DNA from: SHYR01 sp036013055
Lineage (GTDB): Bacteria > Chloroflexota > Dehalococcoidia > UBA2979
Direction: 5' to 3'
Length of the DNA stretch: 64,000 nt
Assembly: GCA_036013055.1 (NCBI GenBank)
Contig: DASCQM010000001.1
Coordinates: 1-64,000, forward strand
Positions 43,470-51,000 of the stretch are shown here, piece after piece (positions within the stretch are counted from its first letter, which is position 1; each line of letters begins with the position of its first letter). A model generated the notes under the pieces. The model did no database searches, was not told the DNA's origin, and saw only the letters and a program-made list of their open reading frames with translations. The translations under genes and the position numbers were made by a program.

Positions 43470-44215
43470 TTCAGGTACTCCCTCAGTTGTTCCAGCGAGC
43501 GATCGACGGTCCATTCGAGGAACTCCGCGACGCTCGCCTCGGTGACGTGGTCCATCGTCTCCGCGAGGATCTCCGGCACGTCGCGACCGAACTGCTCGAT
43601 GTCCTCTTCCGAGTACCCGGCGCGCTTGAGGTGGTGGGTGATCATTCGAGGGAAGCGATCCCACGTCGCTGGCTGCGATGTGATGTCACGCACGACCTCG
43701 ACCCAGCGGCCCAGCGTCTCCGCTTCGATGAATTCGACAGTGGCGGCCGCCGAGTCGTCGGTGAGCACGTCACGCACGTCACCCATCACCGCCGCCTGCT
43801 CACGGGCACGTCGATCCATCTCGTACTGGAGCACACGGTCGAGCACGTTGCCGCGCGGCGGATCGTCTTTCCAGACGGTCGCGCCAAAGTAGAGCCGGTA
43901 AACACGCTCGATGTACTGCTGGTCCATCACCAGGTGCGTGAGAAAACCGGCCATGAAGGCGCGCGTCGGCACGTCCAGCGCCACCGCGTCGCTGAGCCCG
44001 GGGTGCTGATCGAACATGATCGCGATCGCATCCTGGCTCTCGAAGTTGTCGAGCGAGAAGAAGTGCGTCTCGATGCGGTCGCGTCTGGTCAGTACGCGAA
44101 TGTCGGGCGCGGTTGCTCCGAGATAGAACGAGCCGCGATCGGCGTCGATCGACGTGTGCGCGAGCCGATCCGCTAGGATCCGCGCGGTTGCGAGGTGCGA
44201 TCCGAGCGAGGGCAT
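43466..44215 (-). CDS. Zinc-dependent phospholipase C-like hydrolase inside the his operon
   Basis: A 249-residue protein resembling the zinc-dependent PLC domain (PF00882-like): HLATARILADRL, then GSFYLGATAPDIRV, FQ-type His in ETHFFSLDN, and GFLTHLVMDQQYI supply the usual His/Asp ligands. It is translationally coupled to hisD by a four-base overlap and starts one base after the hisG stop. Relatives hydrolyse phosphodiesters or phosphomonoesters. Its place in the operon suggests a link to histidine synthesis, perhaps a phosphatase, but this is not shown by sequence. Confidence 0.7.
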   Translation of the reverse strand: MPSLGSHLATARILADRLAHTSIDADRGSFYLGATAPDIRVLTRRDRIETHFFSLDNFESQDAIAIMFDQHPGLSDAVALDVPTRAFMAGFLTHLVMDQQYIERVYRLYFGATVWKDDPPRGNVLDRVLQYEMDRRAREQAAVMGDVRDVLTDDSAAATVEFIEAETLGRWVEVVRDITSQPATWDRFPRMITHHLKRAGYSEEDIEQFGRDVPEILAETMDHVTEASVAEFLEWTVDRSLEQLREYLK

Positions 44216-44216
44216 C

Positions 44217-45617
44217 TCAGTTACTCGCCTCCACGCCCGCCCACAGACGGGCGACCAGCTCGTCGCGAAGCGGCCCGCGATCGCCCGCGGGCGCGACCGG
44301 CGAACCGATTACACAGGCGGTCGACTCCATGATCACGTCAATCATACGCAGCCCGTTGGCGCGCATGGTCTCGCCGGTCTCGGAACCCTCGATCAGAATC
44401 TCCGCGTCGTCCGGCACGAACGCCTCCGACGCCCCGGAGATCGGGATCACGCGGTAGCGGCCAAGGTGTCGCTCACGCGCGTAGTGGTCCGCCAGCGGCG
44501 CGTACTCCGACGCCACCCGGATCGCCCGCTCGGGGTCGTCGCGACGCCAGTACGCGACCGCTTCGTCGATCGTCTCGGCGGGCAGCGCGTCCGGCACGAC
44601 CGCGCCGAGCTGGTACTTGGAGCGCTTCAGGTCCACGAGTTCCTCGACCGGCGACGTCGGGAAGGTCGCAAGGTGCGCCGAGAGCCAGTCGCGACCCGTC
44701 AGCGCGAGGTCGAAGAGGCCGAGGGCGACCGCGCTCGGCATGTCCTGCGGGCGGAGCACCTTCACCTCGACGCCGGCCATCCCCGACGCGGGACGCCGCA
44801 CCGCCTGCGCATCGTCGTAGCCCTCAAAGGCGATGCCGGCATCGGTCAGCGCGGCCACCGCGTGGCGTTGCGCGTGCCCGTCGGGCACCGCGAGACGCAG
44901 TGAGGTGCGAGCCGAAATCGCGGGTGCGTTACGCCCGCCATTGCGTTCGATCGTCGGCGGTACCTCCAGCGCGGTCTCGGGCCGGCCGGCCGGCAGCTGC
45001 ATCAGCGCTTCGAGCGCCTGCCGCAGATCCTTGCCTGCCAGCGCCTCGCGGTTGCCGATCAGTCGCGCACCGCCCGCCTGCACCACGGCGACGGTTGATA
45101 GCCCCTCGGCAGCAGAAGCTACTTCGGAACAGACCGCAAAGTCGGCGTCCTCCGGTGGCCACGCCTCAGCCTGTCCCCAGACGTTAAAGACGCGGTAGTT
45201 CGGGACACGGATGCGGTTGAGGAACTTCGTCGCGAGGTTCGGGTACTCCGTCGCGACGCGCACGGCGGCGCCCCCCGCGAGGTCGTCGAATCCAACGCCA
45301 GCCGCACCAGCGAGCACCAATCGCTGCGTGCCGACATCGAGCGATCGCAGCGTCACGATCGACTCGTGGCGGTAACGCGCGAGCAGTTCTTCAACCCAGA
45401 CGCCACTGGTGATCCCGAGGTCGTACTGGCCGAGCGCCACCTGAATCGGGATGTCGCGATCGGCGAAGACTCGCACGAGCACCTCTGGGCGACCGTCGAC
45501 GTCGAAGCGGTAGTTTCGTGAGCCCTCGCCGTAGCCTTCGGCAACGAATCCAACCGCCGCGAGGCGCTCCGCCAGCGGGTCTCTGAGGTCGCCACGGGGC
45601 AGTGCGACGCGGATCAT
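44217..45617 (-). CDS. hisG: ATP phosphoribosyltransferase, tandem fusion of two HisG domains
   Basis: A 466-residue protein, about twice the short HisG (HisG-S). Domain 1 (residues 1-215) keeps the N-terminal ALPRGD, DIPIQVALGQYDLGITSG and RVATEYPNLATKF, but its PRPP-loop is degraded (SEVASAAEGL, 164-173). Domain 2 (about 237-440) has lost the N-terminal motif (AVPDGH) but keeps DMPSAVALGLFDLALTGRD and an intact PRPP-loop (EGSETGETMRANGL, 410-423). The enzyme joins ATP and PRPP in the first step of histidine synthesis. Short HisG needs HisZ, encoded directly upstream with a four-base overlap. The C-terminal regulatory domain of long HisG is absent. Confidence 0.9.
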   Translation of the reverse strand: MIRVALPRGDLRDPLAERLAAVGFVAEGYGEGSRNYRFDVDGRPEVLVRVFADRDIPIQVALGQYDLGITSGVWVEELLARYRHESIVTLRSLDVGTQRLVLAGAAGVGFDDLAGGAAVRVATEYPNLATKFLNRIRVPNYRVFNVWGQAEAWPPEDADFAVCSEVASAAEGLSTVAVVQAGGARLIGNREALAGKDLRQALEALMQLPAGRPETALEVPPTIERNGGRNAPAISARTSLRLAVPDGHAQRHAVAALTDAGIAFEGYDDAQAVRRPASGMAGVEVKVLRPQDMPSAVALGLFDLALTGRDWLSAHLATFPTSPVEELVDLKRSKYQLGAVVPDALPAETIDEAVAYWRRDDPERAIRVASEYAPLADHYARERHLGRYRVIPISGASEAFVPDDAEILIEGSETGETMRANGLRMIDVIMESTACVIGSPVAPAGDRGPLRDELVARLWAGVEASN

Positions 45618-46606
45618 CGGTCCGCCACCAATTCGGCGATGCGCAGCAGGTTCGCGGCGAATCCGGATGCCGGAGCCTGCCGATCACCGAGCGCGCCGCT
45701 CAACCGGTCGTATCTGCCGCCGGTCACCAGCGGTCGTTCGTCGGCACTGACGACGAAGGTGAGGCCGGAGTAGTACTCGAAACTGCCCGCTGCTGAGGGC
45801 CGCACGAGCGCGACGCTCCCCGCCTGCTGCAGCGCGTTCGTCGCAGCTTCGAGCTCGTCGAGGGCGCGCCCCGCTTCGGCGTTCCCGGGCAGCGCGGCGC
45901 GCAGGTTGGCGAGGTACGCCGGGGTGCTGCCATCGACGTCGAAGAGCAGCCGCACGGCGGAAGCACCGTCCGGGTTCGCCCCGACCAGCTCGTCGATCAC
46001 CGCGTCATCGCCGGCAAGCAGGCGGTCGTATGCCGCGACCTGCTCCGGCTGGTCGAGCCCGGCCGCCGCGAGCACGGCGCGCACCAGTCCGGCGTGGGCG
46101 ATCTCGTAGCGGACGTCATCGAACCCGAGTTCGATCAGGAAGTCCCGCGCCAGCGTCAGCAGTTCGATGTCGGCCTCTGGGGCTTCGATGCCGAAGAGCT
46201 CGACGCCGCACTGCCAGATCTCACGGTCGCCTGTCGGGTCGAATCGGTAGACCGGCTGCACGTAGCAGAGCCGCGCCGCGCCGCCACCGTTCTGCTGCTC
46301 CTCGTACCAGCGCGCCGCCGGCACTGTGCTGTCCGGTCGCAGTACGACCCGCTCCCCGCTCCAGCCATCCCAGTCGAGGAACGAGTAGACGCCGTCGAGG
46401 AGCTGCGGCGAGAGCGATCCCGTGGCGGTGTAGAGGTGCAGGGGTTCCAGCGCCGGCGTGCGGATCTCGCGGTATTCGCTGCGCGCGCAGACATCGAGGA
46501 ACGCGCGCTCCACGCGTCGGAAGCGCGCCATCTCATCGGGACCCATGTCACGCATGCCGCTGCTGCGCAGCCCTTCGTCGCTTGTCTCGCTACTCGCTGG
46601 GGGCAT
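45614..46606 (-). CDS. hisZ: ATP phosphoribosyltransferase regulatory subunit HisZ
   Basis: A 330-residue HisRS paralogue. Class II synthetase-like motifs are visible (VLRPDSTVPAARWY for motif 2 region, FRFD-like YRFDPTGDREIWQ, and SFEYYSGLTF, VTGGRYDRLSGALG), but the length is too short and the anticodon domain is missing, as in HisZ. It activates HisG and gives feedback control by histidine. Start ATG 46606 follows AGGAG. It is the first structural gene after the attenuator. Confidence 0.92.
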   Translation of the reverse strand: MPPASSETSDEGLRSSGMRDMGPDEMARFRRVERAFLDVCARSEYREIRTPALEPLHLYTATGSLSPQLLDGVYSFLDWDGWSGERVVLRPDSTVPAARWYEEQQNGGGAARLCYVQPVYRFDPTGDREIWQCGVELFGIEAPEADIELLTLARDFLIELGFDDVRYEIAHAGLVRAVLAAAGLDQPEQVAAYDRLLAGDDAVIDELVGANPDGASAVRLLFDVDGSTPAYLANLRAALPGNAEAGRALDELEAATNALQQAGSVALVRPSAAGSFEYYSGLTFVVSADERPLVTGGRYDRLSGALGDRQAPASGFAANLLRIAELVADR

Positions 46607-46672
46607 CGGTGGTCTCCTGGCAGGGTTGTCTCGTCATTGTGGCTGGTCTCGGGCAAGTTCGTTTCAGGCAAG

Positions 46673-46701
46673 AAAAAACCGCGGCGGCATCGCCGTCGCG
46701 G
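46673..46701 (-). terminator. Attenuator terminator of the his operon
   Basis: Minus-strand stem CCGCGACGGC / GCCGCCGCGG with one A-C mismatch and a 3-nt loop (GAT), followed at once by TTTTTT (46673-46678). It lies 66 bases before hisZ and within the leader, so it must be bypassed for the operon to be expressed. Confidence 0.9.
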
Positions 46702-46767
46702 TAGTCGATTCAGGCCCTGTCCGAGGAACTACGGGCGCACACGACCATCCGACGGCGAGGTTCGCCG
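46679..46767 (-). promoter_or_regulatory. Alternative RNA hairpins of the his attenuator
   Basis: Hairpin 1: CGGCGA (46762-46767) with TCGCCG (46753-46758), loop ACC. Antiterminator: TCGCCGTCG (46750-46758) is perfectly complementary over nine bases to CGACGGCGA (46690-46698), which is the 5-prime arm of the terminator. Hairpin 1 and the terminator can coexist; the antiterminator excludes both. This is the textbook arrangement for ribosome-mediated attenuation. Confidence 0.82.
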
Positions 46768-46812
46768 CTCGGCATGCGCGTGAGTCGCGACCACTGAAGT
46801 TCGTGTCTTCAT
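46729..46812 (-). CDS. hisL: His operon leader peptide
   Basis: A 27-codon ORF, ATG 46812 to TAG 46729. The peptide begins MKTRTSVVATHAHAERR and ends SDGRVRP. Two His codons, CAC (46780-46782) and CAT (46774-46776), sit just before the first arm of hairpin 1. There is no Shine-Dalgarno; a TACGCT hexamer lies eight bases upstream, so translation is probably leaderless. Stalling at the His codons would mask arm 1 and favour the antiterminator. Only two His codons is few compared with enteric hisL. Confidence 0.75.
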   Translation of the reverse strand: MKTRTSVVATHAHAERRTSPSDGRVRP

Positions 46813-46820
46813 CGCCAGAA

Positions 46821-46850
46821 AGCGTACGAACGAACTGGTAACACGGTCAA
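46821..46850 (-). promoter_or_regulatory. Promoter of the his operon
   Basis: Minus-strand TTGACC (46845-46850), 18-bp spacer, TACGCT (46821-46826). The leader ATG begins eight bases after the -10. Confidence 0.7.
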
Positions 46851-46871
46851 GCGACCGCTACTGCTCGCCCA

Positions 46872-47672
46872 TTAGCCGCTCGACGACGGCGGCGCGGTTG
46901 TCACATCGCCCGCCGAGAACGGCTGCGTCGTGCCGTCGGCGAGCCGCAGCACGAGTTCCCCGTGCTCGCTGACGTCGAATGCTTCGCCCTCGACCACGCC
47001 CGACGGCGTCGCGAGCCGGACGCGCGTGCCGAGGGTGATCAGGCGGCCGCGCCACTGCTCTATCAGGGCGGCGGGGTCGGCGTCGAGCAGATCGCTCCAT
47101 CGTTGCAGCGAGTACGAGAGCGCCGCCAGCAGACTTTCGAGGTCGGGCGGATCGCCGCCTGCACCCTCGATGCTCGTGGCGGTCGTCAGTAGTTCCGCTG
47201 GCGGATCGCGCAGGTCGCGGACGTTGATGCCGATGCCTAGGAAGACATCGAGCGCGGCCCCGTGCCGCGCCTCGGCGAGCACGCCGACGAGCTTGCGGTC
47301 TTCGTACAGCACATCGTTCGGCCACTTGATGTCGGTCGGCAGATCGCTCGTCTCGCGGATCGCGTCGGCCGCGGCCAGCGCGCCCGCAGCGCTCAATAGC
47401 GGCGCGTGCTCGGTGTGGGCGGGGCGCAGGTGGAAGGTGACGGCGAGCCCGCCGCCCGGCTGCGAGAGCCACGTGCGCCGTTGCCGCCCCCGTCCGGCGG
47501 TCTGCTCACCAGCCACGTACACGGTACCAACGTCAGCGCCCGCATCGGCACCCGCCCGCGCGTCGTCCATCGTCGATGCGGTCTGCTCGCGATAGCGCAC
47601 GTTCGCGCCGACGACACCGCCCGACGAGGCAGCGTGGAGGGTCTGATAGCGGTCGAGATCAAATGGCGGCAT
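46872..47672 (-). CDS. birA: Biotin-[acetyl-CoA-carboxylase] ligase
   Basis: A 266-residue biotin protein ligase without the N-terminal DNA-binding domain. Signature motifs: EQTASTMDDAR, the biotinyl-AMP loop AGEQTAGRGRQRRTW, IKWPNDVLYEDRKLVGVLAEA and GIGINVRD; a small C-terminal SH3-like domain follows (LGTRVRLATPSGVVEGEAFD). It attaches biotin to carboxyl carrier proteins. Because the HTH is missing it should not act as a repressor. The his promoter lies 22 bases after its stop. Confidence 0.94.
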   Translation of the reverse strand: MPPFDLDRYQTLHAASSGGVVGANVRYREQTASTMDDARAGADAGADVGTVYVAGEQTAGRGRQRRTWLSQPGGGLAVTFHLRPAHTEHAPLLSAAGALAAADAIRETSDLPTDIKWPNDVLYEDRKLVGVLAEARHGAALDVFLGIGINVRDLRDPPAELLTTATSIEGAGGDPPDLESLLAALSYSLQRWSDLLDADPAALIEQWRGRLITLGTRVRLATPSGVVEGEAFDVSEHGELVLRLADGTTQPFSAGDVTTAPPSSSG

Positions 47673-47735
47673 GGCGTTGCGGTCGAGGATACCTGTCGCT
47701 GCTTTGTGCCGGAGAGTTTGTCGCCAGACGCAGAA

Positions 47736-47759
47736 ACGCCCCGGAAGATTCCGAGGCGT
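47736..47759 (-). terminator. Hairpin downstream of the 22-codon ORF
   Basis: Minus-strand ACGCC-U-CGGAA / UUCCG-G-GGCGU with one wobble pair and a 2-nt tip, followed by only two more T after the stem. A weak terminator or attenuator between the small ORF and birA. Confidence 0.5.
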
Positions 47760-47800
47760 CCTGACAAGTCTACGGGCTATGAACCCGTGAGCATCCTCGC

Positions 47801-47869
47801 TTAGGAGCTCTTCTCCGTGGAGAAGATGCCCAGGTGGTTCACAGCCTTGCGACTAGAACAATAACCCAT
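47801..47869 (-). CDS. Candidate 22-residue small protein or leader peptide
   Basis: ATG 47869 to TAA 47801. The Shine-Dalgarno AAAGGAGGTGAT (47875-47886) is almost a perfect complement of the 16S 3-prime end, five bases before ATG, far stronger than at other genes here. The peptide starts MGYCSSRKAV, contains NHLGIF and ends STEKSS: one Cys, no hydrophobic helix, no run of one amino acid. Early codons are AT-rich (GGT TAT TGT TCT AGT), as in highly translated small genes. A dedicated promoter precedes it and two hairpins follow it. I recognise no family. It could be a free-standing microprotein or a leader for birA. Confidence 0.6.
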   Translation of the reverse strand: MGYCSSRKAVNHLGIFSTEKSS

Positions 47870-47896
47870 TAGACATCACCTCCTTTCTTGCCCTCG

Positions 47897-47926
47897 ACGA
47901 TAGCGGCCGGTCCCCTGCGCCGTCAA
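47897..47926 (-). promoter_or_regulatory. Promoter of the 22-codon ORF with overlapping palindrome
   Basis: Minus-strand TTGACG (47921-47926), 18-bp spacer, TATCGT (47897-47902). The palindrome AATTGCGCAATT (47925-47936) overlaps the -35 edge and could be an operator. Predicted transcription start near 47889, just before the Shine-Dalgarno. Confidence 0.65.
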
Positions 47927-47961
47927 TTGCGCAATTCCCCTATCGGTATAGCGACCCAGCC

Positions 47962-49320
47962 CTACTCGCCGGTCACCTCGCGAATCGCCGCGTCCAGCGC
48001 CCCGAGGATGTGGTCGACCTCGTCGCCGTTCACGATCAGCGGCGGAGCGAGCACGATCTGGTCGCCGACGAAGCGCGTGATCACTTCGCCCTCCTCGCGC
48101 ATGTGCCGCGCGACCTTGCCGCCGGTGCCATCAGCCGCGTCGTACGGCGTCCCGCTCTCGGCGTCCTGCACGAGCGTTAGCCCGGCGATCAGGCCGAGGT
48201 TGCGGATGTTGTTGACGTGTGCATGATCGCTGAACGTCGCACGCAGCCCGTCGCCGAGCCGCGCGCCCATCACGCCGGCATTCTCGACGAGGTTCTCGTC
48301 CTCGAAGATCTGCAGGTTGCGCAGCGCGACGGCCGCCCCCGTCGGATGTGCGCTGTTGGTGTAGGCGTGCATGAAGCGAGCGTCGCTCGGCAGGTCCTGC
48401 AGCGCCTGCATGATGCGGTTGTTGACGACGAACGCACCCATTGGCACGTAGCCGGATGTGATCGCCTTCGCCAGCGAGAGGATGTCGGGCTGCACCTCCC
48501 AGTGCTCCAGTGCGAACCAGCGACCGGTGCGGCCGAAACCCGTGATCACCTCATCGGCGATGAACAGCACCTCGTACTGGTCGCAGATCTCGCGAATCTT
48601 CGTGAAGTACTCGGCGGAGGGCGTCCAGACGCCGCCCGCGCCCTTGACCGGCTCCGCGATGAAGGCGGCGACGGTATCGGCTCCCTCGCGCTGGATCGCA
48701 GCCTCCAGCCAGTGCGCGCACTCGCCGTCGCTGTTCAGCTCACAGTCACATTCGAGGTTGTCGGGCTGCGCGGTATGCACCATCTCGGGCACCAGCGGGC
48801 CGAAGTACTTCCAGAACGGCGGCAGCCCCGTCAGCGACGCAGTGGCGAGCGTGCCTCCGTGGTAGGCGCGCTCGCGGGCGATCACCTTCACCTTCGAGCC
48901 CTTGCCCTGCAGGTTCCAGAAGAAACGAGCCGCCTTGAACGCGCCCTCGTTCGACTCCGACCCGGAGTTGGTGAAGTAGACGCCGTTCAGATCGTCGTAT
49001 GCGAGGTCCGCGACCTTCGACGCGAGCTGGATCGCCGGGACGTTCGAGAAGCCGGTGTAGTTGTTGGTGAAGGCGACCTTGCGCATCTGATCCGCCGCCG
49101 CGTCCGCGAGCTCCGCGCGGCCGTGACCGATGGCGACATTCCACAGCGACGAGAGACCATCGATATAGCGACGGCCGCGCACGTCGTAGAGCCAGACGCC
49201 GTCGCCGTGATCGAAGATCACCGGCTCCTGGTGCTCGGGTACGTAGTACTGCGGGTGGATCAGGTGGGCCAGGTCCTCTTCGACCAGACCCGCAATCGCG
49301 TCTTCGTTCATCGTTGCCAC
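47962..49320 (-). CDS. Class III (omega-type) aminotransferase
   Basis: A 452-residue PLP enzyme of the AGAT II/subgroup III family. LWNVAIGHGRAELADA and YFTNSGSESNEGAFK are substrate and phosphate-binding motifs; FIADEVITGFGRTGRWF and SLAKAITSGYVPMGA (PLP Lys in LAKAI) are the catalytic motifs. Relatives use taurine, beta-alanine, putrescine or similar omega-amines with pyruvate; the donor is not evident. A Cys-containing insert (LECDCELNSDGECAHW) near residue 190 is notable. Start GTG follows GAGGAGG. Confidence 0.9.
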   Translation of the reverse strand: MATMNEDAIAGLVEEDLAHLIHPQYYVPEHQEPVIFDHGDGVWLYDVRGRRYIDGLSSLWNVAIGHGRAELADAAADQMRKVAFTNNYTGFSNVPAIQLASKVADLAYDDLNGVYFTNSGSESNEGAFKAARFFWNLQGKGSKVKVIARERAYHGGTLATASLTGLPPFWKYFGPLVPEMVHTAQPDNLECDCELNSDGECAHWLEAAIQREGADTVAAFIAEPVKGAGGVWTPSAEYFTKIREICDQYEVLFIADEVITGFGRTGRWFALEHWEVQPDILSLAKAITSGYVPMGAFVVNNRIMQALQDLPSDARFMHAYTNSAHPTGAAVALRNLQIFEDENLVENAGVMGARLGDGLRATFSDHAHVNNIRNLGLIAGLTLVQDAESGTPYDAADGTGGKVARHMREEGEVITRFVGDQIVLAPPLIVNGDEVDHILGALDAAIREVTGE

Positions 49321-49362
49321 GGCAGCCTCCTCGTTCGTCGGGAGATCGGACTCTACCGCGCC

Positions 49363-50880
49363 TTAGCCGAAACGCGCAGCGATCAGCTCCCGCGCCATGC
49401 CGCTCTCACTCCACGCGACGGGTCCGCCAGCCCGCTCGATCGACGATTCGTGGCCCTTCCCCGCGAGCAGCACGAGGTCGCCCTGCTCGGCGATCGCAAA
49501 GGCGCGATCGATCGCCTCACGCCGATCCGGCACGCGCTCGAAGCGCTCGCCCTCGGTGGCCCCGGCGGCCGTCATCGCGCGTGCGATGTCATCGATGATT
49601 GCGTCGCCGTCTTCAGACCGCGGGTCTTCCTCAGTCAGTACCGCGTACCCTGCCAGCTCGCCGGCGACCGCGCCGAGCCCGCTGCGACGTTCGGACGAAC
49701 GCTCTCCCGCACAACCGAAGACGACGATCAGCCGCCCATCGACGACCTCGGCGAGCGTCTCGAGCACGCGCTGCATCGCGTCCGCCGTATGCGCGTAGTC
49801 GACGATCACGTCGAACGGCGCGCCGCCGATGCGCTCCATGCGGCCCGGGACGCCTTCGCAGGTCGCGACGCCCATCGCCGCGCCGCCGACATCGAGGTCG
49901 AGCGCCCACGCGACCGCGAGCGCGGCCGTGGCGTTCGAGATGTTGAACGCGCCGGGCAGCCGTACGCTCGCCTCCACCGACGCGCCGGTCGCCGCGACGG
50001 CGAACGTCGATCCGTCCGGCCACGCGATGATGTCGCGCGCGCTGAGGTTCGCCGAGCGGTCGTCGATGCTGTAGCTCATCACCGGCACACTCGACGCGGC
50101 GGCGAACGGCTCCCACTCGTCGCTGTCGAGGTTCACGATCGCGACGCGGGAGACGTCCTTCGTCGTCGGCTCGTCGAGCATCGTGAAGAGCCGCAGCTTC
50201 GCGTCGCGGTAGGCATCGAGCGTTCCGTGGTGGTCGAGATGGTCGGGCGTCAGGTTCGTGAAGACGGCAATGTCGAATTCGCAGTCCACGAGCCGCAGCA
50301 GGTCGAGGCCGTGCGAGGTCGCCTCCACGACGGCGTGCGTGCAGCCGGCCTCGACCATCTCCGCGAGCTGCCGCTGGATTACCGGCGCCTCCTGCGTCGT
50401 CAGGCGCGTCGGGTGCGGCGCGTCGACGCCGTCGATGCGTGAGCCGATCGTCGTCAACACGCCTGTCTTGACGCCCGCACCCTCGAGCGCCGCGCCGGCG
50501 AAGTAGGCGGTCGTCGACTTGCCGTTCGTGCCGGTGATGCCCACGACCGTGAGCTGACGCGCGGGGTAGCCCTCATGGGCGGCAGCGATCGAGGAGAGCG
50601 CGCGACGGCTGTCCGGCACCTCGACGACCGGCACACCTAGCGGCATCAGCGCCTCGCCGCGGCCGGCCTGCGCGACGATCGCGACCGCCCCACCTTCGAC
50701 GGCGGCGGCAGCGAAGTCGTGCCCGTCGGCCTGCGCGCCGACAACGCAGACGAAGAGATCGCCGGGATCGACGTCGCGCGAGTCATGGCGGATCGCGGCG
50801 ACATCCGACGGCAGGTCGGACAGTACGTTGGGTCGCACATCGGGTGGCAGACCCTCGCGCCAGTCGCCTCGGGCGGTCAT
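49363..50880 (-). CDS. murE: UDP-N-acetylmuramoyl-tripeptide synthetase (MurE), DAP-type motif
   Basis: A 505-residue Mur ligase. The ATP loop GITGTNGKST is at 114-123, FTNLTPDHLDHHGT follows, and the carbamylated-Lys region is intact. The amino-acid specificity motif, DNPR in meso-DAP-adding enzymes, reads EDPR at 418-421, keeping the Arg that contacts DAP. Together with dapL and dapF this suggests DAP addition. No Shine-Dalgarno is present; TACGAT lies six bases before the ATG. Other mur genes are not in the window. Some Dehalococcoidia lack a wall, so presence of murE is informative. Confidence 0.9.
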   Translation of the reverse strand: MTARGDWREGLPPDVRPNVLSDLPSDVAAIRHDSRDVDPGDLFVCVVGAQADGHDFAAAAVEGGAVAIVAQAGRGEALMPLGVPVVEVPDSRRALSSIAAAHEGYPARQLTVVGITGTNGKSTTAYFAGAALEGAGVKTGVLTTIGSRIDGVDAPHPTRLTTQEAPVIQRQLAEMVEAGCTHAVVEATSHGLDLLRLVDCEFDIAVFTNLTPDHLDHHGTLDAYRDAKLRLFTMLDEPTTKDVSRVAIVNLDSDEWEPFAAASSVPVMSYSIDDRSANLSARDIIAWPDGSTFAVAATGASVEASVRLPGAFNISNATAALAVAWALDLDVGGAAMGVATCEGVPGRMERIGGAPFDVIVDYAHTADAMQRVLETLAEVVDGRLIVVFGCAGERSSERRSGLGAVAGELAGYAVLTEEDPRSEDGDAIIDDIARAMTAAGATEGERFERVPDRREAIDRAFAIAEQGDLVLLAGKGHESSIERAGGPVAWSESGMARELIAARFG

Positions 50881-50939
50881 GGCAGCATCGTAACGCGATC
50901 GCTGCGCGAGTTCGCCGGGTCTTGCGGCTGAGGGGGGCT

Positions 50940-50950
50940 GGGGGGGGGGG
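50940..50950. repeat. Run of 11 G in a divergent promoter region
   Basis: G11 preceded by G6-CT, in the 120-base gap between murE (minus) and the flavin-fold gene (plus). Long mononucleotide runs are prone to slippage and to sequencing error. Confidence 0.85.
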
Positions 50951-51000
50951 CACTGTAGAAACTACTGCGCACGCAATCGTAGCGCCGAGGGGGCACTGAC

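Noticed and set aside
47772..47788. Anticodon-stem-like hairpin with loop TTCATAG on the minus strand, suggesting a tRNA-Met
   Set aside because: Only this one arm fits; there is no acceptor stem, D-arm or T-arm around it. I treat it as a simple hairpin after the 22-codon ORF.
48217..50442. Very long open frame on the plus strand (741 codons)
   Set aside because: It lies antisense to two well-supported genes (class III aminotransferase and murE); the product is Arg/Val/Asp-rich without motifs, the usual artefact of high GC.
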